From DASZYF01 sp035545535 (lineage in GTDB: Bacteria; Actinomycetota; Actinomycetes; Mycobacteriales; CAJCIY01): a stretch of 16,454 nucleotides of DNA. The translations under genes and the position numbers were made by a program. Shown here one piece after another: positions 6,889 through 13,914 of this stretch; positions within the stretch are counted from its first letter, which is position 1, and every line of letters starts with the position of its first letter. The notes under the pieces are model-generated. The model did no database searches. It had not been told where the DNA came from and saw only the letters and a list, made by a program, of their open reading frames with translations. The stretch covers positions 1 to 16,454 of the forward strand of contig DASZYF010000185.1 in the NCBI GenBank assembly GCA_035545535.1, given 5' to 3'.

Positions 6889-9854
6889 CCCGGAGCACTG
6901 CCCTCAAGCGCGGCGCCGTCGTGGCGGCGGTGCTGCTCATCGCGTTCGTCACCCTGCGCTGGATCCTGCCCGACACGCTCACGGTCGACGGCACGACCGA
7001 CGGCCGGTGGCAGTCCCCACCGGCCATCCTGCTCAAGGGCGTCATCGTGGGCATGACCTACGGACTGCTCGGCGTAGGTCTCGTCCTGATCTACCGCAGC
7101 AACCGCATCATCAACTTCGCCCACGGCAACATCGGCGCCTTCGGTTCGGTCATCTTCGTCCTGCTGGTGCGCGAGGCACACCTTCCCTACTGGCTCGGGT
7201 TGGTCCCCGCACTTGTCGGCGCCGGCCTCGTCGGCGCCGCCTCCGAGAGCGCCGTGATCCGACGCCTGCGCAAGGCGCCACTGGTCATGAGCGTCGTCGC
7301 GACCCTCGGCATCGGACAGTTCCTCGACCTGATGGGTCTGGTGCTCGACCCGAGCACCGGGCAGGGCACTGTGTTCCCCCAGCCCCCGGGCCTGCCCAGC
7401 TTCCAGGTGGGCGCGCTGCTGGTCACGCCGTCCTACTTCGCGATGCTGGTCTTCAGCCCGGTCATCGTCGTCGCCCTCGGCGCCTTCCTGCGCTACTCCC
7501 GCTTCGGCGTCGGGCTGCGCTGCGCGGCGGACAACCCGGAGGCCGCCCGCATGGCCGGCATCTTCGCCAGCCGGATGTCGACGCTTGCCTGGGCCCTCGG
7601 CGGGGCGATCGCCTGCCTGACCGCCATCTTCACCGCGCCGACGCAGACCTCGGCCGCCGGCAGCTTCGGACCGTCGCTGCTCGAGGTGGCTCTGGCCGCC
7701 GCGGTGATCGCCCGCATGGAGAGCCTGCCGATCACGTTGGTGGCCGGCGTCGGCATCGGTCTCATCGAGCAGCTGCTCCAGTGGAACTACCCCAAGTCCG
7801 GCTTCTACAGCGTGATCCTGTTCGGCCTGATCGTGGGTGCGCTGCTGCTGCAGAAGCAGCGCACCGGCCGGGCCGAGGCCAAGGGCTCCTGGGCGGCGGT
7901 GCAGGCGCTCCCGCCGCTGCCGGTCGAGCTGCGCCAGATCTGGATCGTGCGCAACCTCGGCCGCATCGGCGGCGTGGTGCTCGTCGCCCTGCTCGCGCTG
8001 CTGCCCTCGGTCATCAGCAGCGCCGACGCGGTCCAGATGAGCGCGATCTTCGCCTTCGTGATCGTCGGCCTGTCCGCCGGCGTGATCACCGGCTTGGCGG
8101 GCCAGCTCTCGCTCGGCCAGTTCGGCATCGCCGCAGTGGGAGCGGTCGCGAGCTACGAGGTGGCGGTGCGCACCGGCGACTACTACCTGTCGTTCCTCTA
8201 CGCCGGCGCCGCGGCCGCCGTGGTCTCGGTGCTCATCGGGCTGCCCGCCCTGCGCGTCAAAGGCCTGTTGCTGACGGTCACGACGCTGTCGTTCTCCCTG
8301 GTCGTCCAGCGGTGGCTGCTGGGTCAGCACTGGAGCTTCGGCACCGGCGTGGTGCCCGGCAGCCCGAAGGTCTTCGGACAGGTGCTCTCGCTCAGCAAGC
8401 ACTACTACTACTTCGCGCTCGCCCTCGCCGTCGCGAGCTTCGTCCTGGCCGGCAACGTCCGCCGCGGCGGGATCGGCCGCCTGTTCATCGCCGTGCGCGA
8501 CAACGAGGACAACGCGCGCGCCTTCACCGTCCCCGCGGCGCGCGTCAAGGTGCAGGGCTTCGCCATCGCCGGCTTCCTCGCCGGCATCGGCGGAGCCGTC
8601 TACGCCCACTCGTTGCCGGAGGTGAACTCCGAGTCCTTCAGCGCCGACTTCAGCACCAAGATCATCGTGATGGCCGTCATCGGCGGGCTCGGGCTGCTGT
8701 CGGGCCCGCTGCTCGGAGCGCTCCTGGTGTTCGCGCTGCCGACCTTCGTCACGCTGGGCTCGCTCGGGCTCGCCGGCACTGCGCTCGGCCAGCTGCTGAT
8801 CATCATGTACCTGCCGGGCGGGCTCGGGAGCCTGGTGCAGCCGGCGCGGGACCGCGTGATGAAGGTGCTCGCGAAGCGGTTCTCCTCGATCGACGTCGAC
8901 GCCGCCTTCCTGGCCGAGTCCAGCAGCGGCGCTGCCGAGTCGGCGGTGAGCGCAGCCACGACGATGCCCGCGTTCGTCGCTCCTAACCGGCCGGCGACGA
9001 AGCGCCGCGTCCCGGCGCTCGAGGCGGCGGGGCTGGTCAAGTCCTTCGGCGGTGTGCGCGCCGTCCGGGGTGTCGACCTCGCCGTGCACCCGGGCGAGAT
9101 CCTCGGCCTCATCGGACCCAACGGGGCCGGCAAGACCACCACCTTCGAGCTCCTGACGGGCTTCACCGCGCTCGACGCCGGCACCGTGCGCCTCGCCGGC
9201 GCCGATGTCACCGACCTCGGACCCGAGGCGCGCGGGCAGCGCGGCCTCATCCGCAGCTTCCAGGACGCCGCGCTGTTCCCGACGCTCACCGTCCTCGACT
9301 GCGTCACGCTCGCGCTCGAGCGCAACGACCCGGCGCGGTTCCTCCCGGCCCTCGCCGGCCTCCGCCGCCAGGACCGGCGCAAGGACGAGCGGGCCCGCGA
9401 GCTCGTTGCCTGGATGGGCCTGGACCGCTACCGCTCAGCCCAGGTCCAGTCGCTGTCCACCGGCACACGGCGCATCACCGAGATCGCGTGCCTCGTCGGG
9501 CTCAACCCCTCGATCCTGCTCCTCGACGAGCCGTGCGCCGGCGTGGCCCAGAAGGAGACCGAGGCCCTGGCCGAGCTCCTCCTGACGCTGAAGAAGGACC
9601 TCGACCTGACCCTCATGATCATCGAGCACGACATCCCGATGATCATGGGGATGTCGGACCGCATCATCTGCATGGCCGACGGCGAGATCATCGCCGAGGG
9701 CGGTCCCGACGTCGTGCGCAACGACCCGAAGGTCGTCGAGTCCTACCTCGGCGCCAGCAGCACTGCGATCGAGCGCTCGGGGCTCCTCCCCGCGCCCGTC
9801 CCGGCCAAGCCGGCCCCCCCGCGCACACCCGCCCTGGCTAGGAGCGCCACATGA
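6885..9854 (+). CDS. LivH-LivM-LivG fusion: two HAAT permease domains plus ABC ATPase in one chain
   Basis: This 989-residue protein begins at an ATG overlapping the previous stop (ATGA). After one extra N-terminal hydrophobic segment (10-28), a LivH-like permease spans about 50-325, with N-F-A-H-G-N-I-G-A-F-G and the cytoplasmic coupling loop A-D-N-P-E-A-A-R-M-A-G-I. A LivM-like permease spans about 360-655, with L-A-G-Q-L-S-L-G-Q-F-G and A-V-R-D-N-E-D-N-A-R-A-F. A linker of about 55 residues leads to a LivG-like ATPase (about 710-960): Walker A G-P-N-G-A-G-K-T-T (744-752), Walker B L-L-L-D-E-P (878-883), and the switch E-H-D with His915. Its signature is L-S-T-G-T-R-R (857-863), which departs from the usual L-S-x-G-Q. 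The C-terminus is a Pro-rich tail. With the MFS-LivF fusion this makes a full importer core from two genes. The substrate is undefined. Confidence 0.93.
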   Translation: MTRSTALKRGAVVAAVLLIAFVTLRWILPDTLTVDGTTDGRWQSPPAILLKGVIVGMTYGLLGVGLVLIYRSNRIINFAHGNIGAFGSVIFVLLVREAHLPYWLGLVPALVGAGLVGAASESAVIRRLRKAPLVMSVVATLGIGQFLDLMGLVLDPSTGQGTVFPQPPGLPSFQVGALLVTPSYFAMLVFSPVIVVALGAFLRYSRFGVGLRCAADNPEAARMAGIFASRMSTLAWALGGAIACLTAIFTAPTQTSAAGSFGPSLLEVALAAAVIARMESLPITLVAGVGIGLIEQLLQWNYPKSGFYSVILFGLIVGALLLQKQRTGRAEAKGSWAAVQALPPLPVELRQIWIVRNLGRIGGVVLVALLALLPSVISSADAVQMSAIFAFVIVGLSAGVITGLAGQLSLGQFGIAAVGAVASYEVAVRTGDYYLSFLYAGAAAAVVSVLIGLPALRVKGLLLTVTTLSFSLVVQRWLLGQHWSFGTGVVPGSPKVFGQVLSLSKHYYYFALALAVASFVLAGNVRRGGIGRLFIAVRDNEDNARAFTVPAARVKVQGFAIAGFLAGIGGAVYAHSLPEVNSESFSADFSTKIIVMAVIGGLGLLSGPLLGALLVFALPTFVTLGSLGLAGTALGQLLIIMYLPGGLGSLVQPARDRVMKVLAKRFSSIDVDAAFLAESSSGAAESAVSAATTMPAFVAPNRPATKRRVPALEAAGLVKSFGGVRAVRGVDLAVHPGEILGLIGPNGAGKTTTFELLTGFTALDAGTVRLAGADVTDLGPEARGQRGLIRSFQDAALFPTLTVLDCVTLALERNDPARFLPALAGLRRQDRRKDERARELVAWMGLDRYRSAQVQSLSTGTRRITEIACLVGLNPSILLLDEPCAGVAQKETEALAELLLTLKKDLDLTLMIIEHDIPMIMGMSDRIICMADGEIIAEGGPDVVRNDPKVVESYLGASSTAIERSGLLPAPVPAKPAPPRTPALARSAT

Positions 9855-10195
9855 CCAGCATCGACGGACCGCGTTCGACCTCCCGGCTGCCCAAGCCGGT
9901 CCGGGCGCTCCTCGCCCGGCCGCGCGTCTGGACGTGGGCCGGGCTCCTCGTGGTCGCCGTCGGGATCGTGCTCATCACGATCGGCTGGGGCGACGTCGCC
10001 GGCACCGAGGTGGTCGGCGACCAGCTGCCGTACCTCATGAGCGCCGGCCTCGGCGGGCTCGCCGCTGTCTGCATCGGGATCACGATCGTGGCCATCGATG
10101 CCAAGCTGAGCGACGCCGCGGCGCGCCAGGCGCAGGCCGCCGAGCTCCGTGAGGCGCTCGCCGAGCTCGCCGCGCTCGAGGCGAGCGCGCGGTGA
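9851..10195 (+). CDS. Small two-TM membrane protein, paralogue A
   Basis: This 114-residue protein starts at an ATG overlapping the LivHMG stop (ATGA), with AGGAG 6 nt upstream. It has two predicted membrane helices (about 28-46 and 62-82), a short connecting loop with T-E-x-V-x-D-Q-L-P, and a charged, Ala/Glu-rich helical tail (84-114) that may form a coiled coil. I do not recognise a named family. The next gene is clearly a relative: 18 of 25 aligned residues are identical over the second-helix block (52-76 here). Position directly after the permease genes suggests a small subunit or regulator of the transporter. Confidence 0.85.
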   Translation: MTSIDGPRSTSRLPKPVRALLARPRVWTWAGLLVVAVGIVLITIGWGDVAGTEVVGDQLPYLMSAGLGGLAAVCIGITIVAIDAKLSDAAARQAQAAELREALAELAALEASAR

Positions 10196-10584
10196 GGAAG
10201 AACCCCATGCGGGCGGCGCTGGTGACCGGCGGGTCCATCGCGCTCGTCGGCATCATCGCCATCGCTCTCGGGAAGCGCATCGTCGCACGCACCGAGACGG
10301 TCTCCGACCAGCTCCCCGCGCTCGTCAGCGGTGGCCTGGGCGGGCTCGCGCTGGTGATCATCGGCTGCGTCGTGACCTACGTGCAGGTCGGGCGGGTCCT
10401 CGCCCAGCGCGAACGCGAGTCCCAGGCCGGGGTGATCGACGACGCGCTCGCGCTGGCCGACATGAAGCGGGCGCGCCTCGAGGCGGAAGCAGCGGCCGCC
10501 GCCGAACCCGCCCGAACGGCCCGGCGGACCACCCGCACGGGGAGCGCTCGCCCGCGCGCGACCAAGCCCCGGCGCGCGGCGTGA
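10192..10584 (+). CDS. Small two-TM membrane protein, paralogue B
   Basis: This 130-residue protein starts at a GTG overlapping the stop of paralogue A (GTGA). It has two predicted helices (about 8-26 and 44-63) and the same loop and helix block as paralogue A, T-E-x-V-x-D-Q-L-P followed by S-x-G-L-G-G-L-A (34-53). A cytoplasmic Ala/Glu/Arg-rich helix and a strongly basic C-terminus (Arg/Lys/Pro/Thr) follow; that basic tail is absent from paralogue A and could contact phospholipid or nucleic acid. No known family was recognised. The arrangement suggests a tandem duplication that diverged, perhaps giving a heterodimer. Confidence 0.85.
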   Translation: MRKNPMRAALVTGGSIALVGIIAIALGKRIVARTETVSDQLPALVSGGLGGLALVIIGCVVTYVQVGRVLAQRERESQAGVIDDALALADMKRARLEAEAAAAAEPARTARRTTRTGSARPRATKPRRAA

Positions 10585-11690
10585 GGCGCACGTCCGCTCT
10601 CGTCGTCGCGGCAGTCATCGTCGCGACTCCCGTGACCGCGTACGCGGTGACCCGGCCCGCGCAGGGCCCCGCGGTGTCGGCGCCGGTGACGCTCGGCATC
10701 GAGTCGTGGTACGACCTGTCCTCGACGTGCGTCTCGACGGGCGTGTGCGTCTCGCCCAACATGTTCCTCCCGAAGGGCACGCTGCACGTGTCGGTCAGCG
10801 CCGGTGCGCTGAGCACGCTCACCGCTCTGCAGATCCCGGCCACCGCGGTGCCGCGAGGCTCCACGGTGACCGGCGGCACGCTCAAGGTGCCGCTGGACAC
10901 CCTGTCCGCGGGCAACGGCTCCGCCACTCCCGAGCTCTCCCACGTCGAGATCTGCCCGACGACCGAACAGATCACCGCGAACGCCGGCGGCACCGCTCCC
11001 GCGCCCACCGGCAACTGCTCGGTCAAGGCCCTCGCGACGATCGTCGGGACCCCGGCCACGGAGCTGGACTTCGACCTCACACCGATCGCCGCCGCACTCA
11101 GCACCCCCGGGACCAACCTCGTGCTGACCGCCGCGGACATCGGGACGCAGTCCGACACCTGGCACGTCGTCTTCTCCTCCAACGACCGCACCTCCCCGCC
11201 GACCGCACCGCCGTCGCTGTCGCTGACCTACATCCCCGGCCGGCCGGCGACCGCGGCGCAGCCGGGCGCGGACGGCGGCATCGGCGGCCCGCTGGGGGCG
11301 GCACCGGCCAAGCCGACGAAGAAGCCGCCGTCCACCGTCCCCGCCGCGACGCAACCCGCTCCGGGGCCGGGCCCCGCGGTCGCGATCCCGCCCGCGGTGC
11401 CGCCGGCCGCCGACACCGCGAACCCGCCCGTCACCGCGCCGTCGGTCGCTGCGCCGCCGTCGTCCGCTGCGGGAGCGCCGGCTGGCACAGATGCGGGCGC
11501 GAACGGCGCCGACGCGCCGGTGGTGCTCGGGGGTCACGGCACCCTGGCGGCCGAGTCCCGACGGACCTACGACTACCCCGCCGTCTTCCTCCTGCCGTTC
11601 CTCCTCGGCATCGGCATCTTCGGCATCGGTCGTCACCTGACGCGTCCCGTGCCCGGCCCGGACGACGTCGAGCCCGCGCCGGCGCGATGA
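10581..11690 (+). CDS. Secreted surface protein with beta-rich ectodomain, Pro/Ala stalk and C-terminal membrane anchor
   Basis: This 369-residue protein starts at a GTG overlapping the previous stop (GTGA). A signal peptide (1-22, ending A-Y-A) leads to an ectodomain at about 30-215, rich in short strands, with cysteines at S-T-C-V-S-T-G-V-C, E-I-C and G-N-C. The alternation of L-K-V-P-L and F-D-L-T-P-I segments, with a closing S-L-S-L-T-Y, resembles DNRLRE-type beta-sandwich surface domains; this is a similarity by eye and unproven. A low-complexity Pro/Ala/Gly/Thr stalk (about 216-325) precedes one hydrophobic segment (about 335-350) and a short tail starting with R-H. There is no LPxTG sorting motif. 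The design is a type-I membrane protein with its domain displayed beyond the membrane, possibly a ligand-capturing or cell-wall-contact partner of the importer. Confidence 0.82.
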   Translation: MRRTSALVVAAVIVATPVTAYAVTRPAQGPAVSAPVTLGIESWYDLSSTCVSTGVCVSPNMFLPKGTLHVSVSAGALSTLTALQIPATAVPRGSTVTGGTLKVPLDTLSAGNGSATPELSHVEICPTTEQITANAGGTAPAPTGNCSVKALATIVGTPATELDFDLTPIAAALSTPGTNLVLTAADIGTQSDTWHVVFSSNDRTSPPTAPPSLSLTYIPGRPATAAQPGADGGIGGPLGAAPAKPTKKPPSTVPAATQPAPGPGPAVAIPPAVPPAADTANPPVTAPSVAAPPSSAAGAPAGTDAGANGADAPVVLGGHGTLAAESRRTYDYPAVFLLPFLLGIGIFGIGRHLTRPVPGPDDVEPAPAR

Positions 11691-12649
11691 GCGCGAGACC
11701 GCGCCCGCAACGCGACGAGCTGCCCGCGCCCTCTCCCGCCCGGCCCGTACTCCATCGGGTCCACCGGCGCTCCGTGCGACCGGCGACCCTTGCGGTCGAC
11801 CTGGGGGGAACCCGGGTCAAGTGGGGGGTGCTGCGCGACGGCTCGCTCGTCGAACCCATGCAGGTGCGAGCGGCCCCACATGATCTCGACGATGCTCTGC
11901 TCATGCTCGGCGAGCTGATCGGGCGCTGCGGGGCCGACGCGGTGGCGGTGGCGACCCCCGGCAACGTCGATGCCGCCGGCCGCGTCATCAGCCTGCCCGG
12001 CAAGCACCGCGGCCTCGAGGGCTTCGCGCTCGCCGGCTGGCTCCGCGAGCGCGTTGCCGATGCCGTCGTGGTCAACGACGCACTCGCGTACGCGCTCGGC
12101 GAGGCATCCGCCGGCGACGTGGGGCCGGTGCTCGTCGTCACCGTCGGGACGGGGATCGGCACCGCCGTCGTGGAGGTAGCGGGGCCGGTGGTTTCCTCGC
12201 CGTTCGGCAACGGCGTGCTCGGTGGAGCAGCCGCGCTGTCCGACGACGATCCCCGCTACCTCGACACGAGCGGCAAGCCCGGCACGTTCGAGGCCGGCTG
12301 CCGCGCCCAGCGCATCGTCGACTACGCCCACGATGCCGGGCTCGCCGCGGAGACCGTGCCGCACGTGTTCGACGCGTGGCGCCGTGGCGACCCGCGGGCG
12401 CACTCGGCGCTGACGCGCTACCGCGGTCTCCTGGCCCGTGGTCTGGCGAGCCTCGCCACGGCGCACGGCGCGGGGACCGTCGTCCTCGGCGGGGGTCCGG
12501 CGCTGCCCGACGGGCCGTTGTGGGTGGGGTTGGGCACGCTGCTAAGGGAACGGCTCTGGCCCGGACATGCGGTGAAGCTGCGGGCGGCCGCGCACGGCGA
12601 CGCGGCGGCTCTGATCGGCCTCGACCGCCTGCTGCGGCGGCGGCCGTGA
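11687..12649 (+). CDS. Atypical ROK-family kinase-like protein
   Basis: This 320-residue protein starts at an ATG overlapping the previous stop (ATGA). After a Pro/Arg-rich N-terminus of about 32 residues it has the ASKHA/ROK features: phosphate-1 loop D-L-G-G-T-R-V-K (38-45), V-V-N-D with likely catalytic Asp131, phosphate-2 loop V-G-T-G-I-G (153-158), and a late V-L-G-G-G-P adenosine motif. This supports an ATP-dependent sugar kinase fold. The zinc-binding cluster of classical ROK proteins (a His followed by C-x-C-G-x-x-G-C) is missing: the matching region has only one Cys, in G-T-F-E-A-G-C. There is no helix-turn-helix domain, so it is not a ROK repressor. The substrate is probably a hexose or amino sugar, but a non-sugar or degenerate role is possible. 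It is the last firmly coupled gene of the operon. The real start could be a little downstream. Confidence 0.85.
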   Translation: MSARPRPQRDELPAPSPARPVLHRVHRRSVRPATLAVDLGGTRVKWGVLRDGSLVEPMQVRAAPHDLDDALLMLGELIGRCGADAVAVATPGNVDAAGRVISLPGKHRGLEGFALAGWLRERVADAVVVNDALAYALGEASAGDVGPVLVVTVGTGIGTAVVEVAGPVVSSPFGNGVLGGAAALSDDDPRYLDTSGKPGTFEAGCRAQRIVDYAHDAGLAAETVPHVFDAWRRGDPRAHSALTRYRGLLARGLASLATAHGAGTVVLGGGPALPDGPLWVGLGTLLRERLWPGHAVKLRAAAHGDAAALIGLDRLLRRRP

Positions 12650-12750
12650 CGCAGCGGTCCCGGCAGGAGCGGGGCGAGGCGACGGGACGTGGCGGCACCG
12701 GTGTCCGCCGCTCCCGACCGCGCGAGACGCACCCGGCAGTCACGCGGTGA
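12646..12750 (+). CDS. Possible 34-residue basic leader or mini-ORF
   Basis: A GTG at 12646 overlaps the ROK stop as GTGA, and the frame ends in a TGA at 12748-12750 that in turn overlaps the GTG start of the SGNH gene. It would encode 34 residues, rich in Arg, Gly and Thr. Both junctions repeat the 4-nt overlap seen throughout the operon, which suggests translation across the 97-nt gap to feed the SGNH start. There is no clear ribosome binding site and the composition is ordinary for GC-rich random frames, so it may be chance. Confidence 0.3.
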   Translation: MTQRSRQERGEATGRGGTGVRRSRPRETHPAVTR

Positions 12751-13913
12751 CCGCGATCCCGTTCGCCCTGGACGACGCACGGGCGCGGATCGGTGGTGCA
12801 CTCGGACTGCCGGCCGGCAGGTACGGCTCGGTGATGAGCCGGTTGTCCACGCGTTCGCTGGCGCAGGTCCACGACCCGGAGCTCCGGCTCGTCGCGACCA
12901 GCACCTCCGGCGTCCGCCTCGAGCTCCGGACCGACGCCGAGCGCCTCGAGCTCGAGCTGCTCCCCACCCAGCTGCAGGTGCTCGACCGGCCACCCACGAA
13001 GCTCTCGCTCGACCTGGTCGTCGACGGCCACGTGACCCGGCAGATCGAGCTGCCCGCGGCCGCGCGCATCTGGGTAAGGGCGCCCGGCGAGGTCGAGCTC
13101 ATCGACCACCCTCCGGTCACGGTGCCGGTCGACGACCTCGGACCGGGCGTGAAGGACCTGCAGGTGTGGTTCCCGCACAACGGGTTCACCGAGCTGGTCG
13201 CCGTGCACGTCCCCGACGACGCCACGCTCGTGCCGGTCCGGACCGGCCGGCCCCGCTGGGTGCACTACGGCAGCTCGATCAGCCACTGCGTCGAAGCACG
13301 CCGACCCACCGACACCTGGCCGGCGACCGTCGCGCGGCGGCACGACCTGGACCTGATCAACCTCGGCCTGGCCGGCCACTGCCAGCTCGACCAGATGGTC
13401 GCGCGCGACATCCGTGACGCGGCGCCCGACCTCGTCAGCCTCAAGATCGGCGTCAACGTGGTCAACCACGACACGTTCCGCGAGCGCACGTTCGTGCCGG
13501 CGCTGCACGGCTTCCTCGACACGCTGCGTGAGGGACTGCCCGACACCCCGGTCCTCGTCCTCACCCCGATCATCTGCCCGCCGGCCGAGGACCACGCGGG
13601 TCCGACGCTGCTCGCGGCGGACGGCACGTTCCGCACGGTGGAGCGATCGGAGGAGCTCTCCCGCGGAGCCCTGTCACTCGGCCGCATCCGCGAGCTCATC
13701 GCTACCGTCGTCTCGACGCGCGTCGCCGCGGGTGATGCGCACCTGGCGCTCGGCGACGGCCTGGAGCTGTTCGGACCGGAGGACGTGGGGGACCTGCACG
13801 ACGCGCTCCACCCGACCGCCGACGGCTACCTGCGGATCGCGGAGCGGTTCTCGTCCCTCGCCTTCGGTCCGTCGGGGTGCTGGGCGGGCCTGGACCGCGG
13901 TGAGGCCTCCTGA
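12747..13913 (+). CDS. SGNH/GDSL-type esterase with N-terminal beta domain
   Basis: This 388-residue protein starts at a GTG. Residues about 20-165 form a beta-sandwich-like N-terminal domain (S-G-V-R-L-E-L-R-T-D-A), as in SsfX3-type GDSL enzymes. The SGNH domain follows: block I G-S-S-I-S (175-179) with nucleophile Ser177, block II G-L-A-G (207-210), block III G-V-N (235-237) with Asn237 for the oxyanion hole, and block V D-A-L-H-P with Asp352 and His355. The G-S-S-I-S-H form in place of G-D-S is usual for this actinobacterial subfamily as I recall it. It lacks a signal peptide, so it is predicted to act in the cytoplasm as a deacylase or esterase on a sugar or natural-product ester. It lies 97 nt after the ROK gene on the same strand and may be coupled through the mini-ORF. 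Its stop is 1 nt from the stop of the convergent GH2 gene. Confidence 0.92.
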   Translation: MTAIPFALDDARARIGGALGLPAGRYGSVMSRLSTRSLAQVHDPELRLVATSTSGVRLELRTDAERLELELLPTQLQVLDRPPTKLSLDLVVDGHVTRQIELPAAARIWVRAPGEVELIDHPPVTVPVDDLGPGVKDLQVWFPHNGFTELVAVHVPDDATLVPVRTGRPRWVHYGSSISHCVEARRPTDTWPATVARRHDLDLINLGLAGHCQLDQMVARDIRDAAPDLVSLKIGVNVVNHDTFRERTFVPALHGFLDTLREGLPDTPVLVLTPIICPPAEDHAGPTLLAADGTFRTVERSEELSRGALSLGRIRELIATVVSTRVAAGDAHLALGDGLELFGPEDVGDLHDALHPTADGYLRIAERFSSLAFGPSGCWAGLDRGEAS

Positions 13914-13914
13914 C

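Noticed and set aside
6762..9089. Minus-strand open frame of 775 codons opposite LivHMG
   Set aside because: It is the same kind of antisense artefact; the plus strand carries all permease motifs.
13269..13283. G-S-S-I-S in place of G-D-S-I in the SGNH esterase as a sign of inactivity
   Set aside because: The catalytic Ser, the Asn and the Asp/His pair are all present, and this variant appears normal for the related actinobacterial subfamily.
13887..13907. Possible terminator hairpin GGCCT-N11-AGGCC at the end of the SGNH gene
   Set aside because: The stem is only 5 bp, the loop is long and no T-tract follows. Such repeats are common by chance in this composition.
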